This document shows, one piece after another, positions 10,011 to 22,200 of a stretch of DNA of 64,000 nucleotides (the first letter of the stretch is position 1; each line of letters begins with the position of its first letter). A model generated the notes under the pieces. It made no database searches and was not told the origin of the DNA. It saw only the letters and a program-made list of their open reading frames with translations. This DNA comes from Isoetes taiwanensis (taxonomy: Eukaryota; Streptophyta; Lycopodiopsida; Isoetales; Isoetaceae), in assembly GCA_021234155.1 (NCBI GenBank), contig JAJEKV010000030.1:1562901-1626900 (forward strand), given 5' to 3'. A program made the translations under genes and the position numbers.

Positions 10011-10299
10011 AGTCCGAGGCAGGATGTGCGCCCACCAAACGTTGCTACAACCTCCAGGGCCACTCTGCCATAGCCCCAACCCCCACTGATCATGCTCCTA
10101 CTCGCCTGCTCAAGTTCCACGCCTTGCTCCCGCTCCCTCAGTGGCCATTACTCCTCAGTCACATGCTACCTCCATTCCCACTGCGTCTCGCCCAAACCCC
10201 GCAACTCATTTCGCGCATGCAAATGCTGCTAGCAAATAGGAAATGTGCCTCTGGATGGTCTCCTGGAACTATCAGATTTTCCATGGTAGAAGGGGGATA

Positions 10300-10980
10300 G
10301 TCATCTGTGGCTGCAGGTATGGATCTCATCTTCCTCATGGAGACATGGGAGCATGCAAGGCACATGTTACCCGATCTTTCAGGATACTAGCACTTTTCGG
10401 TATTCAATAGCTACACAGGAAGGAGGGGACATGGGATGGGAAGGGAGGGGGGGTGCATATTATTACCGGATAGCTTTGGCACAGTCGGTCTCCCTACACA
10501 AGAGAGATTGACACAACTGGTACCTATGGATACGCGTGTATATTTGTAGTGGCAACTCTCTCTTCATGGCCACCTGCTACTTCCCTCATGCAGAGAGTTC
10601 TATTGCAGCCACTTCGATGTTGATACGATGGATCCTTATGTCGATCTGTATGATGACATCCAACAATATAAGCAGTTGGGTAGTGTCATACTCTTTGGAG
10701 ATTTCAATGCATGAACAGGAGTGGAGCAACCCACAAGACTTGACCCCCCTGGCAGACGATGCGCTGCAGCTATGCCATGCAGAGTTCAACTTGGCCACGG
10801 ACATCAGATGGCAACCAGGTCAGATGCTTTGGCAGGCAGTTGCTTATGCTATGCGGTATCTTTGACTTGGTATTTTGCAATGGCCTGACACAGTGGCCCT
10901 TTTCCTATAAGTGCACTTGTAGACAGGAGAACCAGGGCAAAGGATCTAGTGTGGTGGACTATGTATTAGTGGTTGAGTAG
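10300..10980 (+). pseudogene. LINE endonuclease (APE-like) remnant
   Basis: The region holds MDLIFLMETWEHA at 10,318 (the family has ...ETW), then LGSVILFGDFNA at about 10,676-10,711, interrupted directly after by a TGA stop (10,712-10,714). Later come GIFDLVFCNGLTQWPFSY and GSSVVDYVLV (10,860-10,975). GDFN and the final S-x-V-D-Y are hallmark endonuclease motifs. The intact domain nicks target DNA to prime reverse transcription. Frames change several times, so it is inactive. Confidence 0.75.
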
Positions 10981-11405
10981 GAAATGGCTATCATCAATCA
11001 CTTTCGAGTAGGTATAGACATTCGAGACGAGGAGGCCGACTCAAATCACCTTTCACTCTACCTGAAATTGGCCTGACAGGTAGTCAGAACCCCCTCTATG
11101 GCAGCTTCTTGTCAACCTCAGTTGCGACTGAATTATGAAGAGGAAGAGGATTACGCCGAGATGCTCACAGAGCAGGAATTTTGCAGGCCACCACACTAGA
11201 GCAACAGACGAGCCAGCTGATTGAGCTGCTACAAACTGCAACAAAAAGATGTTTTGGAAGAACCCACCCATGACGGATCTAAGAAACCACAACCTTCCCT
11301 CATAACTGGTGGTTTGATGCTGAGTGTAAGGAACAAAAATGCAGGCTTCGCCAGATCACGGGTTCAACTATGCACCCATAGGCCACTGCATAGTATCGCG
11401 CTTTC

Positions 11406-13105
11406 CTAAAGGCAAAGAAAGCGTTGTACCCCATGAGGCATCAAGGAAAAATGTTCTACCTGCTTGACAGTCATCCCAGAACCTTCTGGCGAAGGGTGCT
11501 TCAAAAGCCAGTACAGCCTACAAGGCATATCACTACTGGGCAGTGGGAGCAATACTTGCAGCAACTCTATGATCCTTCTGTGATGCAAACATCCATACCC
11601 TCACAGAATGGTCCGGTGTTAGAACTCGCAGAGGATGATGTCGTCCAAGGTCTACAATGTCTGGCCAATGGGAAAGCAGCAGACCTGAACGGCATGCAAG
11701 CAGAATTGCTCAAGTGGGCAGGGCAGCCTATAGTACTGATCTTCACTACCCTGTTCAACAGAGCACTACAGGAATGCTTCTTCTGGCAATGGACCACAAG
11801 AAAGGTTGTTCCCATTTACAAGGCAGGAGATCCACACTGTCCAGCCAACTACTGGACAATCATAGTCAGTTCGGTGTTTTCTAAACTGCTAGCTGGCATT
11901 CTCGAGTAGCAGTTGACCAGATGGATAGAGGTAGCAGACGTGCAGGCCCTCACACAAGCAGACTTTGGACCTCGCCACTCAACCATTGATTATATCTCCA
12001 CATTGAGCACCTTGGTTGAAGATAACAAGAATTGCCGACAAGATATGTATTCCTGCTTTGTTGACTTCGCGAAGGCTTTTGACGTTGTGCCTCGGGAAAG
12101 GCTATGGGAAGACTGTGCCAATTGAATCTTGCTGTGGATATGCAGAATACAGTGTATAGGCTGTATGAGAGCTGTTCTGGCTGAATGCAACTGATGATGC
12201 AATCATTTACTTGCAGTATTGGGGTTCGACAGGGATGTCCTCTCTCTCCAACACTATTTGGCCTTTACATTGACCAGTTAGAAACCAGGCATGCTGATAG
12301 TGCGAGGGGTGGCACCCAGCTTTTGCATCAAGTCATTAGGTAGCTCATCTATGTCAACATCCTGGTCCACACTCCGGAGGATATGCAGTATCATTTAGAA
12401 GCCCTAAATGCATTCTACTAGGCCACATGCATGCATGTCAATCTGGCCAAGACTAAAGTAGCCCTCATATCATCTGCACACTATTCTAGACCCCCTACAC
12501 TCACCTATCGGGAACAAATTATGGAGGTCACATCCACCTACAAGTACTTGGGAGTGAAGTTTCCTTCTTCACTATGTTGGGACGCATCCATCAGATTGCG
12601 AGTGATGGCAGGATGGAATGCACTCTATGCAATGAAAAACAATAGCCACAGGATAGAGCTCTATGATTGGCGCCATTCGTCACATTTATTCAGGGTATTG
12701 GTGGAATCCGTTCTTCTGTGCAGGGTCGAGGTCCGGGGCCCGACGGTACCCCTTGGTCTTCCGCACTTGGCTTACACCATAGCAATGGGACCGCAGCAGC
12801 TCAAGGCATGTTGCAAGGACAAGAGAGCTCAGTGGTTTGCCAGATGGAATGTGCAAGAGCACAGGTGCATAGAGGTGGACACAGAAGCAGAAGCAGACCG
12901 GGACAACCTGATGCATTACCTTCATACTTGTTTCCTCGGCAAGCTTTGGGACCCTAGGGCCCTGGAGGAGGTCAAAATAGCACATTACAAGGAACACATA
13001 AACCCCACACTGGACCGTGGCCTACAACACTACCTGTATTCAAATCTGCCCATGAAAAAGCGCAGGGTCATCACCTCCATTCGCACAGGTGCCCATCATC
13101 TCTAA
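11406..13105 (+). pseudogene. LINE reverse transcriptase and C-terminal region, catalytically dead
   Basis: From 11,424 the plus strand gives YPMRHQGKMFYLLDSHPRTF, GLQCLANGKAADLNGMQ, TRKVVPIYKAGDPHCPANYW, then a TAG at 11,907. It continues with ADFGPRHSTIDYISTL and CFVDFAKAFDVVPRERLW (motif A, 12,055-12,110), a frameshift, and LIYVNILVHTPEDMQYH at 12,344 where motif C should be YADD. After another TAG (12,419), MHVNLAKTKVALIS and STYKYLGVKFPSS follow, and the thumb and connection continue to 13,105. Replacement of both catalytic Asp residues of motif C by N and I shows loss of activity. Confidence 0.85.
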
Positions 13106-13535
13106 ATTGAGATAGGCAGGTGGATTGGGGAGCCACGCCAGGAGAGGCTTTGTCAATGCTGCCAGATGGGAGCCATTGAGGATGATAATCAGATTCGGGT
13201 ATGCTATGCTCTCTTGGTCAAGCCAGAGCAGACGCTACACATGATATTGAGCACGACCTCAATGTGCTCAATAGGATTATACATTCAAGAGGTCATGGAT
13301 TTGAGGGCTCACATATGCCCCCAGAAATACTTCATGATGTATGTATGTATATTTGTATAGCTTGTCATCAATCATATTGCTGCCACAGTTTTTCCTCAAA
13401 AACCCTTCGGGGCGGAGGTTTTTTAACCCAGAACAGCAATACCCCTGCTGCCCTCTTGTATTTGGCCCCATAGGCCGATTGGCCTCCTTGGACAATAAAA
13501 ATCATTCAATTCAATTCAATACAATCATTGTATCA
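13106..13535 (+). other. LINE 3' end: zinc-finger remnant, stem-loop and ATTCA tail
   Basis: After the stop at 13,105 the frame still shows EIGRWIGEPRQERLCQCCQM, the C-terminal Cys-rich finger. In the 3'UTR an inverted pair AAAAACC (about 13,398) and GGTTTTT (about 13,417) can form a stem-loop. A GGCC-rich hairpin (GGCCCCATAGGCC) follows at about 13,464. The element ends with AATAAAAATCATTCAATTC and short ATTCA repeats, instead of a poly(A) tail. Confidence 0.6.
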
Positions 13536-14590
13536 AGAGATTTTGATAATTTAAGTAACTTTCAATATTCTAACACAAGTACTGTCGCAATGATATTCAC
13601 GATTCTATTGTAGCTCAATTTTCCCAAAGCACATAGTGCTAAGACATTCTCAGCTAGCCGGGCTCTTCCTTGATTCAATCAGTTTCGATCCACCCCAACA
13701 ATGAATCAATCGACCAAGTCTTATCTCCGAGTTCCTATCGGTTAGCTATTTCTAAAACTGCCCGATGCCCATGATGAATTTTCATCCATTCAGATGGACT
13801 ATCAACTATATCAGTACTTCAATAGTTAGAAGTATTCCCAATAACTTTAATCGTCGAAATATGGAATGGACCTATAGGCATTACTTCACACATTTTAGTT
13901 CTTTTTGCATAATTATGTGAAAAATTTCCAATGCCATTTTCTTTTTTTCCATATTTGTGTCGTATTATATATTAAAATTATGATGTATCATACGAATCAT
14001 ACATATGAAGTACTGAACCTATCCCTACTGCAGAGTGAATCAGAGCAACTTGAAAAATTGAATTATTCTTGCGACTTGCAGCTGCCATCATGCTTGGAGA
14101 AGACCATTCTTCTTTCAATAGTTCTTGTTTGCGAGCAACTTCATGAAGACGAGAGGGTTGCTCGTCACTAAGAGGGTCTGGTGCCAGAAATTTAGACACT
14201 TTGTTTGCTCATATTGCTAGTGTTTATCTCGATAGACCTTTATATCGTTCATCATGTTTGGGTTTTTGTAGCCCTTCAAGGCTTTAGATATTCGAAGAGA
14301 ACATGCACATATTCCTAGTTGTAGCAATTACATGTTGGTGGTAGTATAATTACCAAAATGGTTCGAGTTTAATATACTATACAGTAGTCCATCCATGTAC
14401 ATTTTTTACAAATTGTTTTCCTTAGTTTGCAACTGATATCCAAATCTATTGCTCTCAATATTTACATCCCAGTCTATGATCTTAATTTTGATCATGGGAT
14501 CCTTAGACCCCTATCAACTTGTATATTGCATGTAATATTACTTAGCATATGCATCATGCAAGTTTAACTCTTCAAAACCATCATTCATTT
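13536..14590. other. No recognisable gene
   Basis: AT-rich sequence with frequent stops in all frames. A minus-strand open piece (14,199-13,978) and a broken minus-strand stretch (about 13,900-13,640, reading MCEVMPIGPFHISTIKVIGN with later stops) could be relics of coding sequence, but neither is recognised. Confidence 0.4.
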
Positions 14591-14599
14591 ACTTTCGGT

Positions 14600-15120
14600 T
14601 TATGTCAGGAAATTGGCAATTTTAAAGAGCGTCCTTTTTTCCCGTGTGGCCTTTCCCGTCCGTGGAAATGCCTCCCGCCTAAAAACAATTCAAAAATTTT
14701 TCTCTCCCTCCCGAAGACGTTTTTTTTTCCTCTTTCTTCTTCTGCGCCCAGATATTTTTCCGCTTCTTCTCCACCGCCTCTTCTCTTCTCCCGGATATTT
14801 TTCACTCCACCGCCTCTTCTCTTCTCCCGGATGGACGGCGCCTCCAACTCTTCTTCCGGTGACGATGGCGCCTCCAACTCCAGTGATGGCCTTTGCTCCG
14901 GTGATGCTCCATCTGCCTTTGCTCCATCTGCTGCGGGTCTTTTTCTCCGGTGATGCTCCAGTGACTGCCTTTGCTCCATCTGCTGCGGGTCTTTTTCTAA
15001 TGATGTGATCCATCTGCTGCGGGTTTTGGATCGATCTGAGGCCCGCTTTTGGGGTATTTTGAATTCTATATTTGTTTGAAAAGATCTTGTTTCAGCTTGA
15101 GCCCTAAGAATGTGCATGCT
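14600..15120 (+). other. CT/GC-rich block with short tandem duplications, possibly a 5' gene end
   Basis: Unlike its AT-rich surroundings this block is pyrimidine-rich and contains direct repeats. CCGCCTCTTCTCTTCTCCCG occurs twice (about 14,774 and 14,810). CTTTGCTCCATCTGCTGCGG occurs twice, with a third shorter copy. CTCC-rich runs of this kind are common in plant 5'UTRs, but the open frames here overlap on both strands and none is recognised. Confidence 0.35.
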
Positions 15121-17083
15121 CTGCTCTGTGTGGCATCCCCGGTGTTAGCCATCATGGAGGTGCGTCAATCTTTTTTTTTCTCTCCGTTCTGCTTAGCATC
15201 TGAATGGCCGATGATTAAACCCTTATAAATACCATCTTTCGGGTCAGAGCTTTATGCTATGTTGATGCTGAAGAGGTATGATGGCCTTTTTTTTGTGCTA
15301 TTTTTTTCCTGGAATAAAAAGCAGAGACTAGTCTTTACTGTGGCAACTAGCTCAATCCATGGTGAAACATCTCTCGAATGCTTTATGTAGGTCATGTTCT
15401 GGTTTTAAGTTTGCATTTATTTGGTTTTTAGCATTGCCATTGTCTATATCTCTTTTTTCTGCTAGATTGCTCAAAGATCATGAAGGCAGGCTAATTCACG
15501 CTTAGCGTGATAATGTGCTCCATACTTTGTTGAACGGTCCTTCCCAAATCACGCTTGGCGTGTATTGCTGCTCCATACCTGCTTCATAACTGCAAAATCA
15601 TGTGCTTAGTACATGAGAAAAAGCACTGCTATATTTCTCTCTCTTCAATGGAATATATGTTGATAAATCTAGTCAAGCATGTTTGATGCTTTAAGGAAAA
15701 AAGACTAATATGTTATATTTTATCTGAGAAGCAAATGTCTCAATAATGTATTATTGGGCTTTAATTTTCTAGTTTTTGTATGATAATTTCAATTTGACAC
15801 AGCTCACAAGGGTTTTAAGTGAGATTTTTTTAAAAGTAATATGACAATGTATTTTAATACAAAGCAATAATAATTGCCATTATTATATTGCGTGTATGAA
15901 TGTGCTAATGTCTGTAAATGCTAATCAAACATCAATTTCTTCCTTGTATTTTAAATAATAATAAAAACACCTATTAATTATGGCTCAAACAGTGTACTTT
16001 TGTATAATAACATGTCAAGCACCACAGCATTATATTGAATAAGGGGTTTGCAAAAGTGGCGTGCTTTTGGAACAGACATAAATCCAATTTAAATGAATGA
16101 TGGTTTCAAGGTTCTTATAGCCCATTGTTATTTGAGATAAGAGCACAATAAAGATTGGAGGGGAAAAGGGAGGTAACTTACAAGAGGAAGTTGTATCGCG
16201 AATGTAAGCAGAAACAATTGTAGACATGGAATTCAATTTCTTGATGATATATAAAGTTAGTTTAAAGAACTAAGTATTATCGTTCTTCTTTATTGCCACA
16301 TTTCTGCTGTAAGTTCTATTTGCTGTAGGGCTTCAAGTTTATGGATGGTGGCTGACCAAGACGATATTGAATTGCAGTAGACAAATCTTATGTCTTTTAG
16401 CTTTCATAGATCCCCCTCATGTAGCATTAGCATCACATATAGGTTCATCCAATTTACTTTTAGGTATTTGAGATGATATTATCATGCAAAACAAATGTGC
16501 AACAATTGATTTTTGGAGGATTTAATAGATTTGTGACTTTAATGGGTTACAAAAGGCCAAAAATTTGCAATCATTTGCAATCATTTGATAAATATATAGC
16601 TAGCTGAGGATAGTCATTATGCTTCTACAACAAGATGTGTCTAAGCAACATGCCAAAGTTCAGGTGACAATCATTTACTGTTTACCTAGAAAGGGAGAAA
16701 AAACTCTAATAGCTTTTCCTCAGAAGTAGAATATATGATCTGGGTATACTATTAGCAAGAAGATCTCCAGACTTGGTACAAATTCTTTGTAATTATGTAC
16801 TACAACATAAGTGTACAAGAAACATACTTTCAATAAAGATTTAGTCGGAACTTTGAGTACAAATTACAACTCTCATTGCCAGATATTCTCGTCGTGCATA
16901 AGCAAAACTTTGTCTGCTTACAAAGGCTTACAGGAAATGTGTTCTTCTAGACGATTGTGTAACTTTCTTTGGATATATGACTGCAAATAATTTGACGCAA
17001 GATGTAGAGCAAAGAGATCATGATGACCATCTAAAATATAATGCAAAAGTGACACAGTTTTCTTCAAGGGAGATCCATGATAC
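15121..17083. other. AT-rich sequence without a recognisable gene; paired small palindromes
   Basis: No coding region is supported. The words TCACGCTTAGCGTGA (about 15,497, a perfect palindrome around one base) and TCACGCTTGGCGTG (about 15,548) lie about 50 bp apart. Each is followed by GCTCCATAC, a small tandem duplication. Confidence 0.4.
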
Positions 17084-18355
17084 AAAGGTAATTGGGGGGC
17101 TTGCTAGATTTTGAGATCTTGGATGGCCATTCTTGGTGCCTGCGGCTAGGGCGGCGTGAAAAGGGAAGCCGCTCTCCTCTTCTCTCAAATTGGCACTGCG
17201 GCAACACTTCCAGAGTTTTCTTTACTTCTACAGATGCTAGCCAGGGTTTCTTGCAAAGGTTTCTGCCGAATCTGTTGCATCTTAAGATTGTCCGATAATC
17301 TATTTCTTGAAGTTTCTTCAGGGCGGCTTTTTTATAAGCATACAGGTAACCCACTAACGTGGTCTTTCTGCTCTAATGCATCAGAGGCATTATGTTTCTT
17401 GCAAGAAAAGAAGATCTTGGGAAGAATTTTTGTCTGCCCCAATCTTTGTTATCTCTATTAGTGGAATAGGCTACAAGGGCTCTTTCTCAGGAGATGCTAA
17501 AGTGGTTGGCCTGACATAAATTCTTCTTTTCTTTCTTTCTTAGTAAGCAAGAATACACTGAAAAGGCACATAGGTCTATAAGGTGGAGCAGATTTCTGCA
17601 TAGCTTTGAGAAAAAGGGGCTTCAGGTTCTTTTGATTTCTAGCAATCTATTATCTTAATCCAGATTCTTTAAACAGTTGTATGATTCCCTTCCTCTTGCT
17701 CTTTCCTACTAGCGGAAAGATCTAGGGCTGTTTTCTTGGAAGAAAGCAGAGTTCTTTGATCAGTATTTGCAAGTTTATTAACAGACTGTGAGATCTTGAG
17801 AATGACGAGCTAGGGATCTTATTATGGCTAGGACGACGCTCCCATATCATGAACCATACTTTGGAGGAGAGTTTTGGCGGCTGGGCTGTGTGTCTAGCTT
17901 ATTCAGATTGGCTGACTGGCACATCCCAACAATGCAGCATCTCTATTTGACTTCATCAGATGTAAGTAGATTTGTAGATATGATCATATCTTTGAGCAGT
18001 GCGGGAGATTGCTCAACTCTTCATTTCTTTCCTCTTCATCTCTATTTTTGCAAGAGGATTCTTTGAGCATTCAAGATTTGTCTGCAGATCTGGAAAATGG
18101 GCACTTGACTCCTGTAGTACTTTGTTTAACTACGAAGATGTTGATACTGTAGTACTAGTTGGATTAAGGAAGAGGTTGAGAGAGGCTTATGAGTACAAGA
18201 GCTTCAGATAAAATTTTAGATCCATGCGGGATCCGTTGTACTTAATCTAAATCTGATCCATGAGGAATCTTTATGTTGTAATTCTTCCAATCTCTGTTGA
18301 ATACAAAATTTTCTTACCTTCAAAAAAAAAAAAAAAAAAAAAAAAAGGTAATTGG
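17084..18355 (+). mobile_element. Retroposed insertion with poly(A) tail and 12-bp target-site duplication
   Basis: The 12-mer AAAGGTAATTGG occurs at 17,084-17,095 and again at 18,344-18,355, immediately after a run of A from about 18,322. The interval of about 1.25 kb therefore has the structure of an L1-mediated insertion: target duplication, body, poly(A) tail, target duplication. The body has frequent stops in all frames. It is either a 5'-truncated L1-type LINE end or a retrocopied transcript of unknown identity; no RT motif was found. Confidence 0.75.
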
Positions 18356-18924
18356 TCTCTCTGGTTTTACATACACAAAGAAGACTAAGAGCTTAAAGCG
18401 GAAATTGAAGGAGGAGATAGAAACTATATTCTTCTTTTGAAAGTCATGTAACAACAAATTAGGCGAAGGCAATGAAAATAGTAAAGCACTTCCAGGTAAG
18501 GGAGATGGGAATCGAGAAATCCACTCCAGCATTAATCTTGCTATATGAGATAGGGATAGTACGATTTGAAATTCTAGGTCTAGAAAGATCAATTTCTTTC
18601 CGATAGAGGAACACAATGGATCAATCAAAGCATAAGCTGGTAAGGTAGGCTATAAATGAATCTCGACAAATGCTAGAGAATAACGAAGGGGACTAGATAG
18701 AAGAGATGTTGGGGAGAAAAGCTGAGAATAGATCCTTTGAGGGAGCTAGACGGAAGAAAGTTAAATGCTAAGCAGAATGGGATCGGGGAGAGGATGAAAA
18801 AATTCTGAATGGAAAGATAACCGCATGTGAAATTGAAATTGTACCTCAAGAACACGAATCTAGAAGGAAGTTATGGGTAACAAATATATAATGAATATAA
18901 TTTCGAAAACAAATTGAATCATAT

Positions 18925-19230
18925 TTTATAGGTTCATAACAGGAAATCACAATCTTTGGATAGAAAAGGGGAGATGGCAAAGACTAGTCATAGAGAGAGA
19001 AAATAGGTTGTGCACGCTATATGGTATAAGAGAAGTAGAGGATGAGTGACATGTCTGGAACAAGTGCCTAGTATATGACGAGCGAAGAAAACAGACAAAC
19101 GAAGTAAACTAGAATTGGATGTACACAAAGGGACAAGAGACATACTATCAACATATGTCAAAGGCTCTCAAAGCAGTTATAGAAAAACATGAAAGAATAT
19201 ATAAGAGAAAGGGGTAACAAGAATATAGAT
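18925..19230 (+). mobile_element. 3'-terminal fragment of a LINE of a different family
   Basis: Plus-strand translation from about 18,930 reads RFITGNHNLWIEKGRWQRLV, then RLCTLYGIREVEDE, a TGA, then HVWNKCLVYDERR. This fits the C-terminal finger of LINE polyproteins (L-R-x-x-x-H-x-L-x-I-E-x-G-R-W...R-x-C-x-x-C...E-x-x-H-x-x-x-x-C). Cys and stop substitutions show decay. It abuts the minus-strand LINE copy that begins at about 19,240. Confidence 0.6.
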
Positions 19231-19239
19231 CAAGGGTAC

Positions 19240-22200
19240 AAGCTTGGTGAAGCATCATGAGATTATTTGCTACCCATTGAGCCCTCTTTTCCTTCCTGTA
19301 GGCCTTGAGGCACTGCGGGCCCATTGCCATAGAGTATGCCAATTTGGAGAGACAAGCATTGTTCATAGTGACCACCTTCTGAAAGTAGGCGATCAAGGGC
19401 TGCTCTCTGTAGAGGCAAGAAACCTATCCCTTTCACTCCCAGTGCCCGTGCTAAGAAGTCTTTTAGCACTTGGTCCAAGTCATTCTAGGTAGCAAGGGAC
19501 ACCACCAGGTCCCAGACTTTGATCTTTAAATAACTGAGACTGATGGGTCTATTCATACAACTCTGCTTTGTGACTATTGTTCTGCATTGCATATAGGACT
19601 TTCCAACCCGATGTCACTCCAACCGAATGGAAGTGTCCCAGTACATGTGGTAGAAGGAAAGTCTATTTCTAAATACTTGTAGATGAGCGTCATTTCCACA
19701 TTTTGCCCTCGATAAAAGATATGGTTGTGCTGGGGGGAGTGGCTATTGGAGCAAGAAAAAAGAAAGAAAGCTAGATAATTTGTGCCAAAACCTTCAACTA
19801 AACATCTATATCAAATTAATCCACTGGTTTAAAGTTAGTGTGGACCATTAAAGTTAAAGTTAGGTGTTCAATAAAAGTCAAAGTCTTTTATCTAATATGA
19901 GGCATTAAGCCTTTAGGAAAAGGTTCGACTTATAAAAGCAGGTGCCATCGGACAGATTAGGGAACAATAGCAACCATCCAGGCGACAAACGGTCCTGCTA
20001 CAGTAAAAGGATTGCGATAGTGAGAAGGCAGAATAGAATATTGACCAAATTCTCGTCCTAGTGAACCTCGGCCCAAGTGTTTCAAATAGAAGAACTTCTG
20101 CTCGAACCAAGCACGAAGACGATTGCATTTGCAGACGAAGTAAGGAAAAGGTGAAATTGCAGGTTGCCTACTTAAAGTAGTTTTAGTTAAGTTCTTAGTT
20201 AAGTTCTTAGTTAAGTTCGTAGCTCCATAAAGGAGGTAGGTGAATCTTTAGGAATAATTTTGTTTGCAGTATGCTTTAAGATAACCATAATATCTGCAGC
20301 ATAATTGTTGATCTTGTTGTCCATTATTTTATAAAAAGACTTTTTAGCCTTTAAGGGTTAGACTTGATTATTTCTAGTTGATGACCCAGCTAGTTGTAAT
20401 CATGGGTCTGGTTATGTTAATTTTGCTATATAATTTCTTGATTGAGGAAGATCAATCCAAGGAAGGGGAGGAATTGATATAGTGGCAGTTCGGGAAGTGG
20501 CTATGGGAGCAAGAGAGAAAAAGGGAGCTAGATTATTTGTGCCAAAGCCTTCAACCAAATATCTATGTTGCATTTATTCAATAGTTTAAAGTTAGTGTGG
20601 ACCATTAAAGTTAAAGTTAGAGGTTCAATAAAAGGCAAGCCTTTTATCTGATATATGGCATGGAGCCTTTAGGAAAAGGTTCGACTTATAAAAGGAGGCG
20701 GCATCAGACAGATTAGGGAACAACAATGACCATCCAGGTGACAAACGTGCCTGCTATAGTAAAAGGAGGACTGTAATTTAACCCAGCTTTTAACAACAGC
20801 AAGTGTTGATAATCAACGAACCCGGTTGATCCATCCCGGGAGATTTCAAGACTGCCAGCGACTTCATGAACCTAGCTTATACCCTTCCTTCCCATGAGAA
20901 AATACTCTAATGATAATCTATTGCAAAATACTTTTGTGTGGAATTGGATAGCAGAGCCTATCAATTCTTCTAGTGAATAACCTGAATTCTATTTAAGCCA
21001 TTCTTGAAATTATTTCTTCCCTCTAAATTTGTGATCTTGCAGAGCGGGCACTCTAGTATTAAAGTGATTCCTACCTTAAGCCAATCCTTTCCAAAAGCTC
21101 AGTCTTTTTCAAGATCTCTTGTGCTCTGGATAGTCCAATTGGGTGGTGAGCTTAGCCTTGGAGGCTGGACTTTGTTGTTTGAATCATCTCTACTTGCTTA
21201 TATTTTATTCAGTGTTTATTATATTGCCATAAAAGCATCCTTATCCGTATTAGTAAGTAAGTGAAGGAGGGAGATGAGCACCATCATAATCTTGGCCAAA
21301 TTGACACGCATGTCCGTGGCCTAGTAGAATATGTTTATGGCATCCAGATGGCCCTGCATGTCTTGTGGAATGTAAGCTAGAAGGTTGACATCATCAATGT
21401 ATATGAGCTGTCTGGTGATCTACTGCGTTGAGCTCCATCGCCCCCATTTTCAGCAAGTCAGTTCTCCAACTGATCATTGCATGATCCAAACAATGTAGGG
21501 GAGAGAGGGCATTCCTGGGGTCGACCCCAATACTGCTATCAATTGGTGGGTCTGTCAATTCTAGACGGATTAGACATGTCGTATATAGCTTGTATACCAC
21601 ATTATGCAGCTCCACCGGGACCCCCAGCTATCACAATCTTGCCTATAGCTTTCCCGAGGAATAGTGTCAAAAGCCTTAGCGAAGTCGGCAAAGCAATAAT
21701 ACAGGTCTTGTCGATGGTTCCTACTATCTTCAACCAGAGTCTGAACGGTGAAGATATAATCAAGGGTTGAGTGTTGTGGTCCGAATCCTGCACGTATGAG
21801 GACTCACACCTCTGCTTCTTCTGCCCATCTCGTCAACTGCTAATCGAGAATGCCAGCTAGCAGTTTTGCATATACCGAGCTGGCCATGATTGTTTAGTAA
21901 TTGGTCCGACACTCTGGGTCACCTGCCTTGTAGTTGAAACAACCTTGCTAGTGGTCCATTGCGGGAGGAGGCCCTCTTGTAATGCCTTGTTGAACAAGTC
22001 AATCAGGATTGGTAGCATGGCATGCCCGCCCACTTAAGCAACTCTGCCTGCATGCTGTCTAAGTCTGCCGCTTTTTCATTGGCAAGTCGCTGTGAAGACA
22101 TCAGCTTCTGTGATTTCTACCACTGGGTCTTCCTAGAGGGGTACTACTGCTCGAGTGCCCTAAGGATCATCGAGCTATTGTAAGTAATGCCTCCACTACT

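Larger units (their letters stand above)
9100..13535 (+). mobile_element. LINE (APE-type non-LTR retrotransposon), copy 1, near full-length but dead
   Basis: On the plus strand an ORF1-like region (about 9.1-10.1 kb) is followed by an endonuclease (GDFNA, SSVVDYVLV), reverse transcriptase (KAADLNGMQAELLKW, VVPIYKAGDPHCPANYW, FVDFAKAFD), a C-terminal zinc-finger region (near 13,110-13,180), a 3' hairpin and a short ATTCA repeat tail at 13,503-13,520. Many stops and frameshifts interrupt it, and the RT catalytic box is YVNI instead of YxDD. Further copies of the family lie at 19.24-22.33 kb (-) and 54.24-54.75 kb (-). Confidence 0.85.

Noticed and set aside
13600-13900. Possible organelle-derived insertion
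   Set aside because: Some words looked gene-like, but no plastid or mitochondrial gene could be identified in any frame.
14605-15117. Long overlapping open frames on both strands in the CT-rich block
   Set aside because: Caused by composition and short duplications; no motif; opposite-strand frames are equally long.
20475-20500. Exact LTR start TGATATAG at the second 290-bp repeat
   Set aside because: The corresponding bases at the first repeat belong to the interrupted LINE, so the apparent extension of the repeat is coincidental.
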